Below are positions 20,511-29,537 of a stretch of 64,000 nt of DNA, piece by piece (the first letter of the stretch is position 1; the number at the start of each line of letters is the position of its first letter). The stretch comes from Planctomycetaceae bacterium. GTDB taxonomy: Bacteria; Planctomycetota; UBA1135; GCA-002686595. The stretch covers positions 124,001 through 188,000 of the forward strand of contig WYBT01000032.1 in assembly GCA_011525785.1 (NCBI GenBank), given 5' to 3'. A program made the translations under genes and the position numbers. The notes beneath the pieces were generated by a model, which made no database searches, had not been told where the DNA came from, and worked only from the letters and a program-made list of their open reading frames with translations.

Positions 20511-23500
20511 CTAACGGTACAGGAACGGCAGGCGGAAGAACTTCAGCGCCGGGATCGGATTGTTGGCCTGGCCGGAGGTCAGGGGTCCGATGTCGAACAG
20601 GACCTCGAAGCGCACAAAGCGCAGGTCACCGTTGCCGAGGGTGTTCAACGAAGCGGCGTTGGCCGTCATCGCCGTGGCAGCCGCGGGGTTGGGGAGTCCC
20701 GTCAACGGATCGGCCTCCGTCGCCTGAACGCGGATCTGAACCGCAGCAGGCGCGGGGAGCGAGTCCGCCGTGCCGCTGCTGAAGATCCGGAAGAACGCCG
20801 GGTGCACCGACACGTCGGTCTGGGTCGACAGACCCGGGAAGGTGAGCATCGAGGGGCCGTCGCCGTCGATCACCAGGGTCAAACGCTGGTTCTGCGAGTC
20901 GTACGACGCGCTAACCACGTCGAAGCGGCGCGAGTTCACGCCGTCCGCTAGCTGGATCTGATAGCCCTCCAGCAGCGCGGGATTGGACAGCAGAGCCTCG
21001 TTGTCCGTTCCAACCAGCGCCGCCGCGCTGATCACAAGCGTGCGACCGCCAGGGACCGAGATGAACGGCGGTGTGCTGCCGCCCAGGTTGATCGTGGTCG
21101 TCGAGAGCAGCGCCGGCTGGATGTCGATGATGCCTGCGGTCGTGAGCACCGCTCCCGTGGTCGTGTTGATCCCGCCGAACGAGAACTCCACGTCGCGGTA
21201 GCTGCCCGTCCCTGCGTCGAAGCCGCCGTCCCCCAACGCGATCCAGTTCGACAGAGCACGCGAGGTGCGGCCGAAGGTCGGGATCATGTGGCAGGCTTGA
21301 CCGACCGGACCGTTGGCGCCGCGCGGGCACAACGGCGGCGGGGCGCAGATTCGGTCGAGCGTTACACCGCTCGCGACGAGCACGTCGTTGGTCGACAGGT
21401 TGCCCACCTCACCATTCGACGTGTGGAGCTGAATGATGCCGGGGCCTCCGTCGCCGCCCGCGCCTTGGATCAAGCCGCGGCACGCGTTGGCGCCAGTGCT
21501 CGGGTAACCAGTGGGGCACGCGTCGTTGGTCGGCGCGGTTTCGCGCTGGCCGGTCGGACTCTGGATGCCGCCACCCAAGTCGCCCGCACCGGCGCCACCC
21601 TGGCCGCCCAGTGCGTTGATGGCCCAGTTGTTCGCCGCCGAGGCAGGTTGAGTGGTGGACAGGTCGTTCAGGTCGACGGCAGGCTTCGCGCGGAAGTCGA
21701 CCTTGCCGGCGCACTGCAGAACAACGTGACCGCCCGAGCCGCCGCCCGAGCCACCGCCCACGCGGTTGAGGAACGAGTTGTTCTCGCCACCGCCGCCGAT
21801 TCCGCCGCGCACGACGAGCCGCCCGTTCTGGCCGAACAGGATGCTGCCCAGCGCCAGCACGTGCACCGAGCCACCGCCGCCGGCGCCGCCCGAGCCCTTT
21901 TCGTCGCCCGCCGGGTTCCACGGCGCGGGGAACGATCCGCCGGGGACAAATGCCGCGTCACCGCCAGCACCACCGCCCGAACCGGCCCAGGGCCGCGTCA
22001 GCTCGCCCACGGTGATCGCACCCGTGTCGTCGTTGAACTGGACGCCGAAGAAGTTGTTGCCCGAGTCGGGGTCGACGAAGGGCGCCGGAGCGATCGAGCC
22101 GCCGAACGGACCGGGGTCGCCGGTGATCGCGCCGTTGTCGGCCACTTGATTGGCCGCGGCGCCGCGGTCGAAGCCGGGCTCGGCGTCATACCCGACGCGG
22201 CGCTGCTCGAAGGGGCCACCGGGCGCCGGAGGGGTCGCCGGGGTCGGTCCGAGCCAGTTGACGTCGGGACCGAGTCGGCCGCCGCCGCCGCCGGCGCCGC
22301 GACGACGTTCGACCGTGCCGTTGCTCGACCAGCCCGTCTCACCGCCCTGTCCACCGCCGTCGGCGACGTTGAACGCGCCGAATCCGTTGCCGCCGCGCGG
22401 AGTTGAGGCGGTGGTCAGCGGACTGCCCGTGCCGCCACGTCCGCCACCAGCGTGACCCGGCGCGCCGGGCTCGGGGATGTTGGTCGTGTTGAGCGTGTTG
22501 ACCCCCAGGTTGCTGTTGCCGGAGGCGATCACCTGACCGCGGATCCAGACGTCGCCGGAGGCCAGCAGCACGAACGGGTTGGGGCCTTCGATCTTCAGCG
22601 TGCCGCCTTCCTCGATGTAGAAGTTGCGGACGTCGACCACGCCCCCCACGACGGTCAGGCTGCCGGTGGGCAGGAAGCTCGCGACCGGAGGGTTGGCGGG
22701 ATTGTTCGGGAAGTTGGCGTCGGACGCGATCGAGAGCACACCGCCCGTGATGGTGGTGTTGGTCGTGTTGAAGATCACGTCCTGTCCGGCCGAGATGTAC
22801 CAGTCGAACGCGCCGTTCGGTCCGCCGGTTCCCGTGAACGAGAAGCGCGCGCGGAGCTCGCCATTGGGCCCCCACTCAGCGCGCGGCTCGGAGAACGACG
22901 AGGTGCTGTCCTCGTTGGTCGTCGTGTCGAAGCGCTCGAACACGTGGTCGGCGAGCAGCGGCGGTTGGACCGGGAAGGCCTCGGTCGTGGCGAGCGCGAA
23001 GTCGCTGCGCTCGTTGGGGTTGTTCTCGCCGATGAGGTCGATGAACTCCGGGGTCACCACCGCGCGCAGATCGGTTGAGGGCGGCAGCGCGGCCAGCGGG
23101 CGGATGCGAACGCGTGCGCCGATCTGGCTGCAGTTGCGCTCGAGCGTCACGTCGGTCGCGATGGGCAACCAGGCGGTGCTGGCGCCCGAGTTGTCGGCGA
23201 ACTCCCAACGCAGACGGCTCGACGAGATGTTGCTCGCGGCGGGGTTGACCGGCTGGTCGAAGTTCAGCACCAGCTCGACGCGCGTGCCCGCGTCGGAGAG
23301 CTTGTTGAGCGGCAAAGTGATCGGCGGCACCAGCTCGACGGAGCCATTGCCCAGACGGCGGAAGAAGTGCCGCGTGCCGGTCGGCCCCCCCACCTCCAAG
23401 TAGCAGTAGGTCTGCTCTTGGGTGATGGTCGGATCGTTGGCCAGGATGCCTTGGACACGCTGCGGAAGCGTCTCGCCCAGGATCAGCGGAGTCGGCGGCC

Positions 23501-24032
23501 CGATCTGCGCGTCGAGGTAGAGATTCAGCGGGTTCAGCGAGGTCGGAGTTTGGAAGGTGCGCGACTGGCTCAGCGCCAGGACTTCGCCGCTGGCCGAGCG
23601 GAGCGGCAGGGCGGAGTTCTCATCCGCGCCGACGATGCTGAGTTCGTAGGCGTACGGAAGGTCGTTGTTCGCCGGGTTGGTTCCAGCCCGCAGACCTGCG
23701 TCAGACAGGTCGTCGCGGGTCGGGCACAGGGGCTGGAACACGATCGTCCGGCGATCGTCCTCGAAGTAGAACTCGCCAGCCGCGGGCCCACCGCCTACCT
23801 GCCGCACGTTGAACGTGTTGAGGTTCACGCTCAGCGGGTCGACCGCCCTGCTGAAGGTCACCTTGATCGGCTTGTTGATCTGCCAAGGCTGACCGTTCTG
23901 CATGTTGATGGACGTCACCTGGAAGTCCCCACTGCCGCCGCCGCCGCTGCAGGAGACGAAGGCCGAAGCCAACAGGGCTGCCAGACCACTGGTTGTGGAG
24001 AGCCGACGGAGACCGCTTTGCATGGTTGCCAT
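20511..24032 (-). CDS. Giant glycine-rich Ig-like lipoprotein, family X, copy 2
   Basis: A 1173-residue protein with a signal peptide and lipobox FVSC (about residue 28) followed by SGGGGSGD. Residues about 38-340 hold Ig-like domains (KPIKVTFSRAVDPLSV; LVLNFDQPVNPAASN). The middle, about 420-830, is beta-solenoid-like with Gly-rich turns (AGGGRGGTGS, GGAGGGGSVHVLALG, GGGSGGGSGGHVVLQCAGK). The same layout appears in the truncated gene at the left edge. Two in-frame ATGs (24032 and 24023) are possible. There is no Shine-Dalgarno motif; the leader CGACATCT..CTC is shared with the gene at 3240. It lies second in a run of minus-strand lipoprotein genes leading to the prepilin peptidase. Function is unknown. 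Confidence 0.85.
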   Translation of the reverse strand: MATMQSGLRRLSTTSGLAALLASAFVSCSGGGGSGDFQVTSINMQNGQPWQINKPIKVTFSRAVDPLSVNLNTFNVRQVGGGPAAGEFYFEDDRRTIVFQPLCPTRDDLSDAGLRAGTNPANNDLPYAYELSIVGADENSALPLRSASGEVLALSQSRTFQTPTSLNPLNLYLDAQIGPPTPLILGETLPQRVQGILANDPTITQEQTYCYLEVGGPTGTRHFFRRLGNGSVELVPPITLPLNKLSDAGTRVELVLNFDQPVNPAASNISSSRLRWEFADNSGASTAWLPIATDVTLERNCSQIGARVRIRPLAALPPSTDLRAVVTPEFIDLIGENNPNERSDFALATTEAFPVQPPLLADHVFERFDTTTNEDSTSSFSEPRAEWGPNGELRARFSFTGTGGPNGAFDWYISAGQDVIFNTTNTTITGGVLSIASDANFPNNPANPPVASFLPTGSLTVVGGVVDVRNFYIEEGGTLKIEGPNPFVLLASGDVWIRGQVIASGNSNLGVNTLNTTNIPEPGAPGHAGGGRGGTGSPLTTASTPRGGNGFGAFNVADGGGQGGETGWSSNGTVERRRGAGGGGGRLGPDVNWLGPTPATPPAPGGPFEQRRVGYDAEPGFDRGAAANQVADNGAITGDPGPFGGSIAPAPFVDPDSGNNFFGVQFNDDTGAITVGELTRPWAGSGGGAGGDAAFVPGGSFPAPWNPAGDEKGSGGAGGGGSVHVLALGSILFGQNGRLVVRGGIGGGGENNSFLNRVGGGSGGGSGGHVVLQCAGKVDFRAKPAVDLNDLSTTQPASAANNWAINALGGQGGAGAGDLGGGIQSPTGQRETAPTNDACPTGYPSTGANACRGLIQGAGGDGGPGIIQLHTSNGEVGNLSTNDVLVASGVTLDRICAPPPLCPRGANGPVGQACHMIPTFGRTSRALSNWIALGDGGFDAGTGSYRDVEFSFGGINTTTGAVLTTAGIIDIQPALLSTTTINLGGSTPPFISVPGGRTLVISAAALVGTDNEALLSNPALLEGYQIQLADGVNSRRFDVVSASYDSQNQRLTLVIDGDGPSMLTFPGLSTQTDVSVHPAFFRIFSSGTADSLPAPAAVQIRVQATEADPLTGLPNPAAATAMTANAASLNTLGNGDLRFVRFEVLFDIGPLTSGQANNPIPALKFFRLPFLYR

Positions 24033-24214
24033 GAGAGGAAAGATGTCGGGTGATTTCTAGCGCCGGCCAGCTCAGCGCCGTCGCGCGGCGCGGTCCCACT
24101 GGAGCGGCTGAAAGGTTGCTGGTTGGAGTCGAGATCGCGGCGGGCCGAGCGGCGCGCGGCGGTGTGCAGAGTTCAGGAACTCGACGGTCGAAGTGAGTTC
24201 GATCGCGCTCGGGC

Positions 24215-27200
24215 TCAGCGACGGAAGGCGAATCCGATCGAGGAGAGCTCCGGCGCCAGTCCGGTCAGCGGATTGCACAGGAAGGTGATGCGCGCCTGGA
24301 AGTAGCGCGCTCCGTTGATGCCCGTCGCCGCGCTTCTCCAGGCCTCGGATCCGACCGGGCTGAAGATCGGCGCGACCGCGGTCACTCCGGTGATCCCCAG
24401 CGACGTCAGCTGCGCGGAGGTGTACAGGTTGCCGTAGGCATCCATGTTGTTGGCGCTCGCGAAGGGGAACTGGCCCAGCGGCGGAGCGGGATTGAAACCC
24501 GTGGCGCCGCGGAAGGCGACGATGACCTGGGTTCCCGTGGGAGTCGAGTCGAGGCCGGGCTCCACGACCGGATCGGAGAAGATGGTCGCGGGCGCCTGCG
24601 TGTCGAACCAAATGGTCTGCACGCGGCTGATCCGCACGACGAAGTCGGCCTGTCCGTAGTAGAAGGTGTTGTCACCCCAGAACGTGGGCGCACCGGTGTT
24701 CGGGTTGATGCCGCCCGCCGCCGAAGCGCTCGAGTCGGGCTGCACGGTGGTGACCTTGCCGGTCGTGGGGTTGACGCCACCGGTCGAGAACACGCGGAAG
24801 TAGGGCCGCGCCGAGGAGTTGATCGCGATCGCGATGCGGAAGCCGTTCTGGCCCGTCGACAGCGCGTCGGGATAGGTACGGAACTCCGTCAAGAGCGGGA
24901 GGCCGATCGTCGGCACCTTATTCACCGGGTAGAAGCCCTTGTTAGCGGCAGGCCCGATGATGCCAGCCAGACGCGCGGTGTCCGCGCCGGCCCCGGCGGG
25001 ACCGGCGACGTTCAGCTTGGATGTGTCGCGCCAGGTCCAGTACGTGAACTGGCTCTGCGGAATCCCGCGGTTGACCGGGAAGGGCGCGATCGCATTGCCC
25101 GAGGTCGAGGTCGACACGTCGGTCGGGTTCACCTGGTAGCCCAGGGCGCGCGGCGCGATGATCGTCATCGGGTCGCTCGCCTTGTCGAGCAGGTTGTTGT
25201 CGAAGGTGCGCTCGAGTCCCGAGTTGATGAACTGGGGCAGCAGACCGGTGTCGAGGTTCTCGTCCGGCAGGTACTTGGAGTGCGAGACCCCGATCGAGAA
25301 CTCCGGGAAGTTGTCGACTTGGAGCGTGCCGCCGAAGGGCTGCCACCACAGACCTTCCAGATCGAGGTTATGGGTCGCCTCGTCGAGCAGACCGAAGCCC
25401 GCCACATCGTGGTAGCGCCAGACGCGCATCAGGCGGCTGCCGTTGTTCGAGAGCGGTGTCTGGAGGTTGAACTGCGGCAGGTCCACCATCGCACCGACCG
25501 AAGGCACGGTGCGGTCGACTACCGCGGAGAAGCGCTGAACCGCGCGGGGACGGATCGACTCCCGCTGGATGTCGTACAAGAACTGGCCGCGGATCTCGGG
25601 GGCGCCGCTGGAGTCCTCGTCGAGCGACGAGAACTTCAAGCTCACGCCGGCGCTGTCGACGTTGGGACCACCCGTCGCCACGGTGAACGGCGCGGTTGGC
25701 AGCAACGAGACCAGCGCGTTGCCCGCCAAGTCGCGGATCGGAGCGTTGGTCGCGGCGAGCTTGAGGTCGTAGCGGTCAGGCGATCCGCCGGGCTGGACTT
25801 TGCGCAGCGGCAGTGACGGCTGGAAGGTGTAGGTGCGCCGGTCGGGCGAGGGCACTACGTTGCCGACCACCGACTTGTACATCGGGTTGTTGGTGATGGC
25901 GTTGTTGCCGTACTCGATCACCATCGTGTCGAACGGCCGCATCGTGTTGGGGTCGATGGGCTCGCTGAACGAGATCGAGACCGTCGCGTTCGTGGCGATC
26001 CCCGTCGCCGGAGGCACCGCCGGCGCTGGCAGGAACTTGAGGAAGCACGTCGGGTAGAGCGGATCGGGAGTGGGGCCCGGCTGCGGCCGGTACGGCGCGC
26101 GAATCGTCCCCGCCGGAGGGTTGGTGGTGTTGACGATCACCACCGGCGGATCGCAGGTGTCGCACAGCGGCCGCACGGTCATGGGACCGACGATTCCGTT
26201 GTTGGGCGAGCCCGCCGCGGGTTGCACGACGCGCATGCGAACCCCGTTGACATCGATCACGTCGCCGATCTGCGGAATGTACGCGCAGCTCACGGTCTGG
26301 AAGCGAATCGAGGCGGGCTGATTCAGGCCCGTCGTGAAGTTGACCGTGTTCAGCAGGAAAATCGATTGCTGACCGATCACGACCGGCGGCGCGTTGTCGA
26401 CCAGGAAGCCGTTGTTGGCGTCGCCGGTGATGTCCGCGCTGCCCCCCGAGCGGAAGGCGCGCAGGATGTCGAGTGTGGGCGAGAGCGGGTCGCTGGGGCC
26501 GTTGTTCGTGAACGCGACCGCGCGTCCGCCCAGGGCGCGCAGCACGCGGAACTGCTGATTGGGCGCGCTCTCCTGCGTGGGAATGCGAACCAGCACGTTC
26601 GGCTGAGTGACACTGAGCGCGTTCGGAAGTCCCAGCGCATTCAGCGTCAGGCTCGTGCCGGAGGCTTCCAGCTCCGACACGGTGAGGTCCACGATCACGC
26701 GCGTCGAATAGAAGTTGCCGCCGGACAGGTTGCCGTGGCTCGGATCGGCGAAGATGCGCGCCTCGTACGGCACCGAGGGCGCGTAGCCCGTCAGGATGCG
26801 CAGGGTCTCCGGCGTGATGGTGGCCGGGTCGAGCAAGTCGTTGAACTTGAAGACCAGCGCCGCGTTGCGGGCGACCGCGGTGAAGGGCGGCAACTCGGTC
26901 GGCGCGTCGCTCTTCTTGAGCAGCACCTGCAGGTTCGCCTCGAGGCCCAGGACCGCGTTGTAGAACTGCGGGGTGTCCTGCGGGAACAGAATGCGCAAGC
27001 GCTCGACGTCGGTCAGCGGGTCGCGCTCGAGCTGGTAGTTGAGTCCGTCCCCTGTGATCTGGTCGTCGACCACGAAGTTGGAGAAGACCGGCGTAGTCCC
27101 GTTGAGGTCGTAAACCTCCACCAGGCGCCCCCAGTACGTGTCGAGCAGCTGCAAGCTCGAGGCTGCGCCGTCGCTGGGGTCCTCGCCGATGAAGTAGGTC

Positions 27201-27409
27201 GGCGCTTGCGGATTGCTGTCCGGGTGCAGCGCGATCGATCCTGTCGGAATCGCGTCCGGCGCCGGCGCCCCTCCACCGCCTGAGCAACCACCCAACGCGA
27301 ACGCCAGCGACCCCAGCAACGCGGCCGTGATCGAGGCTCTGCGCCGGGTTGCCCCCAGAGACGCTTGGAGGGCAGCTCGGACCGCTTGCGGTTGGAGTGA
27401 ACGTGTCAT
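24215..27409 (-). CDS. Giant Ig-like lipoprotein, family Y, copy 2
   Basis: A 1064-residue protein. A long basic N-region precedes a signal peptide with a classic lipobox LGGC (about residue 42) followed by SGGGG. It is a full-length paralogue of the gene at 17240-20458, with the same order of phrases: YWGRLVEVYDLNG, ELPPFTAVARNAALVFKFND, LDPATITPETL, SEPIDPNTM, FQPSLPLR, HNLDLEGLWWQPFGG and the C-terminal FAFRR. The SbsA-type Ig-like character is inferred from the FNDLLDP/FSEPIDP pattern. It is first in the minus-strand lipoprotein cluster, with 182 bases before the next gene and no clear terminator there. No Shine-Dalgarno motif is seen. Function is unknown. Confidence 0.85.
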   Translation of the reverse strand: MTRSLQPQAVRAALQASLGATRRRASITAALLGSLAFALGGCSGGGGAPAPDAIPTGSIALHPDSNPQAPTYFIGEDPSDGAASSLQLLDTYWGRLVEVYDLNGTTPVFSNFVVDDQITGDGLNYQLERDPLTDVERLRILFPQDTPQFYNAVLGLEANLQVLLKKSDAPTELPPFTAVARNAALVFKFNDLLDPATITPETLRILTGYAPSVPYEARIFADPSHGNLSGGNFYSTRVIVDLTVSELEASGTSLTLNALGLPNALSVTQPNVLVRIPTQESAPNQQFRVLRALGGRAVAFTNNGPSDPLSPTLDILRAFRSGGSADITGDANNGFLVDNAPPVVIGQQSIFLLNTVNFTTGLNQPASIRFQTVSCAYIPQIGDVIDVNGVRMRVVQPAAGSPNNGIVGPMTVRPLCDTCDPPVVIVNTTNPPAGTIRAPYRPQPGPTPDPLYPTCFLKFLPAPAVPPATGIATNATVSISFSEPIDPNTMRPFDTMVIEYGNNAITNNPMYKSVVGNVVPSPDRRTYTFQPSLPLRKVQPGGSPDRYDLKLAATNAPIRDLAGNALVSLLPTAPFTVATGGPNVDSAGVSLKFSSLDEDSSGAPEIRGQFLYDIQRESIRPRAVQRFSAVVDRTVPSVGAMVDLPQFNLQTPLSNNGSRLMRVWRYHDVAGFGLLDEATHNLDLEGLWWQPFGGTLQVDNFPEFSIGVSHSKYLPDENLDTGLLPQFINSGLERTFDNNLLDKASDPMTIIAPRALGYQVNPTDVSTSTSGNAIAPFPVNRGIPQSQFTYWTWRDTSKLNVAGPAGAGADTARLAGIIGPAANKGFYPVNKVPTIGLPLLTEFRTYPDALSTGQNGFRIAIAINSSARPYFRVFSTGGVNPTTGKVTTVQPDSSASAAGGINPNTGAPTFWGDNTFYYGQADFVVRISRVQTIWFDTQAPATIFSDPVVEPGLDSTPTGTQVIVAFRGATGFNPAPPLGQFPFASANNMDAYGNLYTSAQLTSLGITGVTAVAPIFSPVGSEAWRSAATGINGARYFQARITFLCNPLTGLAPELSSIGFAFRR

Positions 27410-28099
27410 GGTTGAGTTCAGCGGGGACGAAAAGGAGCGTCGACAGCGAGCGCCGCGGACGCACCGCGGCGGATGATATAGACAGTGGCCCCGCGCGGCT
27501 TGCGCGCGGCCGACAATTCTTGCACGGCCCCGCGCCTAGCGGGGTGCGCGCCCGAGAGCTGCGCGCCTGAAGAGCGCGCGCCTGGGTCGCATGCTCGCCC
27601 GGCCAGTCAGGGCGCGCGCGGCGCGTGCGCCTTCGAGGCGAGCCTGACTCACGAGTGGCCGGCCTTTCGGGACGGCTGAGGTTCAGGGCGCGACGAACGG
27701 CTCGGCGCGACGCCCGCCCGAGCACCCGACCCGTCCGGGCGGCGCGCATGTCAAGGCGCGCGGAACGTGCGGAGAGCCCGGACGCACGGCGAGCCCGAGG
27801 AGCGCGCCCGGCGAGTAGGAGGAGCACCGAGGCGAAGCAGGGCGGCGAGGAACGAAAGAGCGACGGTCACTGGACGAAAGTCAAACCTCGTGCCGCCGGG
27901 CGACAGGGCCGTCGCCGGATCGTGCGCTGGCCGTAAGCCCGGCGCGAGGACGCAGTTACGTCGTCAGCATCGCTCGGCCTGCGAGGCTCACACGTTCCAC
28001 CGGCGCGCGCGCAGCGCACGTACGCCGCGCCGATAGGTGCGCTTCCGCACACGCAAGCCGCTGCGCGCGAACCCCGTCGTCCGCGCGAACGGGCGCGGT
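27410..28099. other. Long intergenic region upstream of the lipoprotein cluster
   Basis: 690 bases with no gene I can support. Reading minus, a TATATCAT stretch at about 27470-27478, some 65 bases before the lipoprotein start, is the only AT-rich candidate for a -10 element; no good -35 is seen. A 6-bp hairpin abuts the pyrB stop (28081-28098) without a U-tract. The rest is GC-rich sequence with Arg-rich shadow frames. Confidence 0.45.
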
Positions 28100-29455
28100 T
28101 CAGCCGCCGGTGGCGCCGACCCGCGCCGCGGGCTCGTACTGGGCCGCCAGCGCCTCGGCCTCGCTCGCGAAGAACACCATGTGGTCGGGTCGGATCCGCC
28201 GCGCGGAGGCCGAGTCGTGGGGATGGAAGTGCCGCGTCGTCGTGCAGCCGACGAGCGGCGCGACGATCTCGTGCGAGCAGTAGCCGCAGTGCGCGCGAAT
28301 CGGAAAGCGCGCGGCGAGCCGGTAGAGCGCCCGCACGTGGCGCGTTTCGGTGCGCGAGATGCAGGTCGGGTTGCGACACGGGTTGACCCCCACCGGCGCG
28401 GGGAAAAGTCGCGCGTCGAACTCGTGCGGCGGCGCATCCAACGCGATGCGCCCCAGCAGGAAGGCGAGGATCGCCATGCGGATCGGCACACCGCGCGCGG
28501 CCTGCTTGAAGTAGATGCTGCGCGGGTCCTCGTCCATGTCCGGCTGGATCTCCTCGCGCCGCGGCAAGGGATGCATGACCACCGCGTCGCGCAGCGCGTC
28601 CGCCGCCATCTCGCGCCGCGAGAGTTGCTGGTACTTCTGGATCGGGACGTCCTGATCGGTGAAGCGCTCGGTCTGCGGCCGAGTCATGTAGAGCGCATCG
28701 ACACGCCCGACGGCCAGGCCCTTCCCACCGTCGGTGAACAGGCTCAGCTGGTGCGGCTTCTGTGGCGTGAGGTAGACAGCGTCGCTCGACTGGGCCAGAT
28801 CGCCCAGGCGTGTCGCATCCGCGCGCACCGGTTCGACCGCGAACTCCTCGCGCAGACGCTGCACGACGTAGGCCGGCAGCTCGAAGCCCGGCTGCGGCAC
28901 GCACACGATGTTGGCGCCAAAGCGAGCGAGCGCGTAGACGAACGAGTGGATCGTCCGGCTGTAGCGGAGGTCGCCCGCGAGCACGACGTTGATGCCCTCG
29001 ATGCGACCGCGCTCGATCCACAGGTTGTAGAGGTCGCACAGCGTCTGAGTCGGGTGCTCGTGGCTGCCGTCTCCGGCGTTCACCACGGGCACCGCGGAGT
29101 ACTGCGAGGCCAGCCGCGCGGCGCCTTCGCTGGCGTGGCGCAGCACGATCACGTCGGCGTAGGAACCGCTGACGACGCGCACCGTGTCCGCGAGCGACTC
29201 GCCCTTGCTGGCGGACGTCGCGCGCATATCCGCCGCGGTGAGCACTCCGCCGCCCAGGCGCAGCATCGCGGACTCGAACGACAAGCGCGTGCGCGTCGAC
29301 GGCTCGTAGAACAGGCTCGCCGAAATCAGTCCGGGGCAAAGCGCTGCAAAGCCTCGCAGGTCGGTGGCGAACGTGCGCGCGTGCTCGAACAGCGACTTGA
29401 TCTCGGCCAGCGAGAGGTCGTCGATGGAGACCAGGTGGCGGTGAACCGAGTTCAT
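28100..29455 (-). CDS. pyrB: Aspartate carbamoyltransferase fused to PyrI-type zinc domain and Ada-like tail
   Basis: A 451-residue protein; catalytic chains are usually about 305-310. Residues 1-340 are a complete PyrB: carbamoyl-phosphate site EPSTRTR (51-57), the loop with K84 (SASKGES), GDGSHEHPTQ (128-137) and HPLPR (295-299). Residues 357-395 match the zinc domain of the regulatory chain PyrI, with Cys360, 365, 390 and 393 in the C-x4-C-IS ... C-x2-C pattern. The PyrI allosteric nucleotide domain is absent. Residues 405-445 (HFHPHDSASARRI, then MVFFASEAEALAAQYEP) resemble the small Ada-type zinc domain, but its cysteines are missing. PyrB makes carbamoyl-aspartate in pyrimidine synthesis. 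PyrB-PyrI fusions are known, for example in Thermotoga; the extra tail is unusual. It is last in the rne-to-pyrB run. Confidence 0.92.
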   Translation of the reverse strand: MNSVHRHLVSIDDLSLAEIKSLFEHARTFATDLRGFAALCPGLISASLFYEPSTRTRLSFESAMLRLGGGVLTAADMRATSASKGESLADTVRVVSGSYADVIVLRHASEGAARLASQYSAVPVVNAGDGSHEHPTQTLCDLYNLWIERGRIEGINVVLAGDLRYSRTIHSFVYALARFGANIVCVPQPGFELPAYVVQRLREEFAVEPVRADATRLGDLAQSSDAVYLTPQKPHQLSLFTDGGKGLAVGRVDALYMTRPQTERFTDQDVPIQKYQQLSRREMAADALRDAVVMHPLPRREEIQPDMDEDPRSIYFKQAARGVPIRMAILAFLLGRIALDAPPHEFDARLFPAPVGVNPCRNPTCISRTETRHVRALYRLAARFPIRAHCGYCSHEIVAPLVGCTTTRHFHPHDSASARRIRPDHMVFFASEAEALAAQYEPAARVGATGG

Positions 29456-29537
29456 CTCGTTCGAAGCGCCGGCGCGGGGACTGGAAGCGCGCGGACCTCG
29501 ATCGAAGGCGGGAGCCTAGCGGACGCGCCGGCGCGCA

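Noticed and set aside
27625..27936. Small Arg-rich plus-strand gene in the 690-base intergenic region
   Set aside because: Composition is that of random GC-rich sequence and there is no ribosome site or family resemblance.
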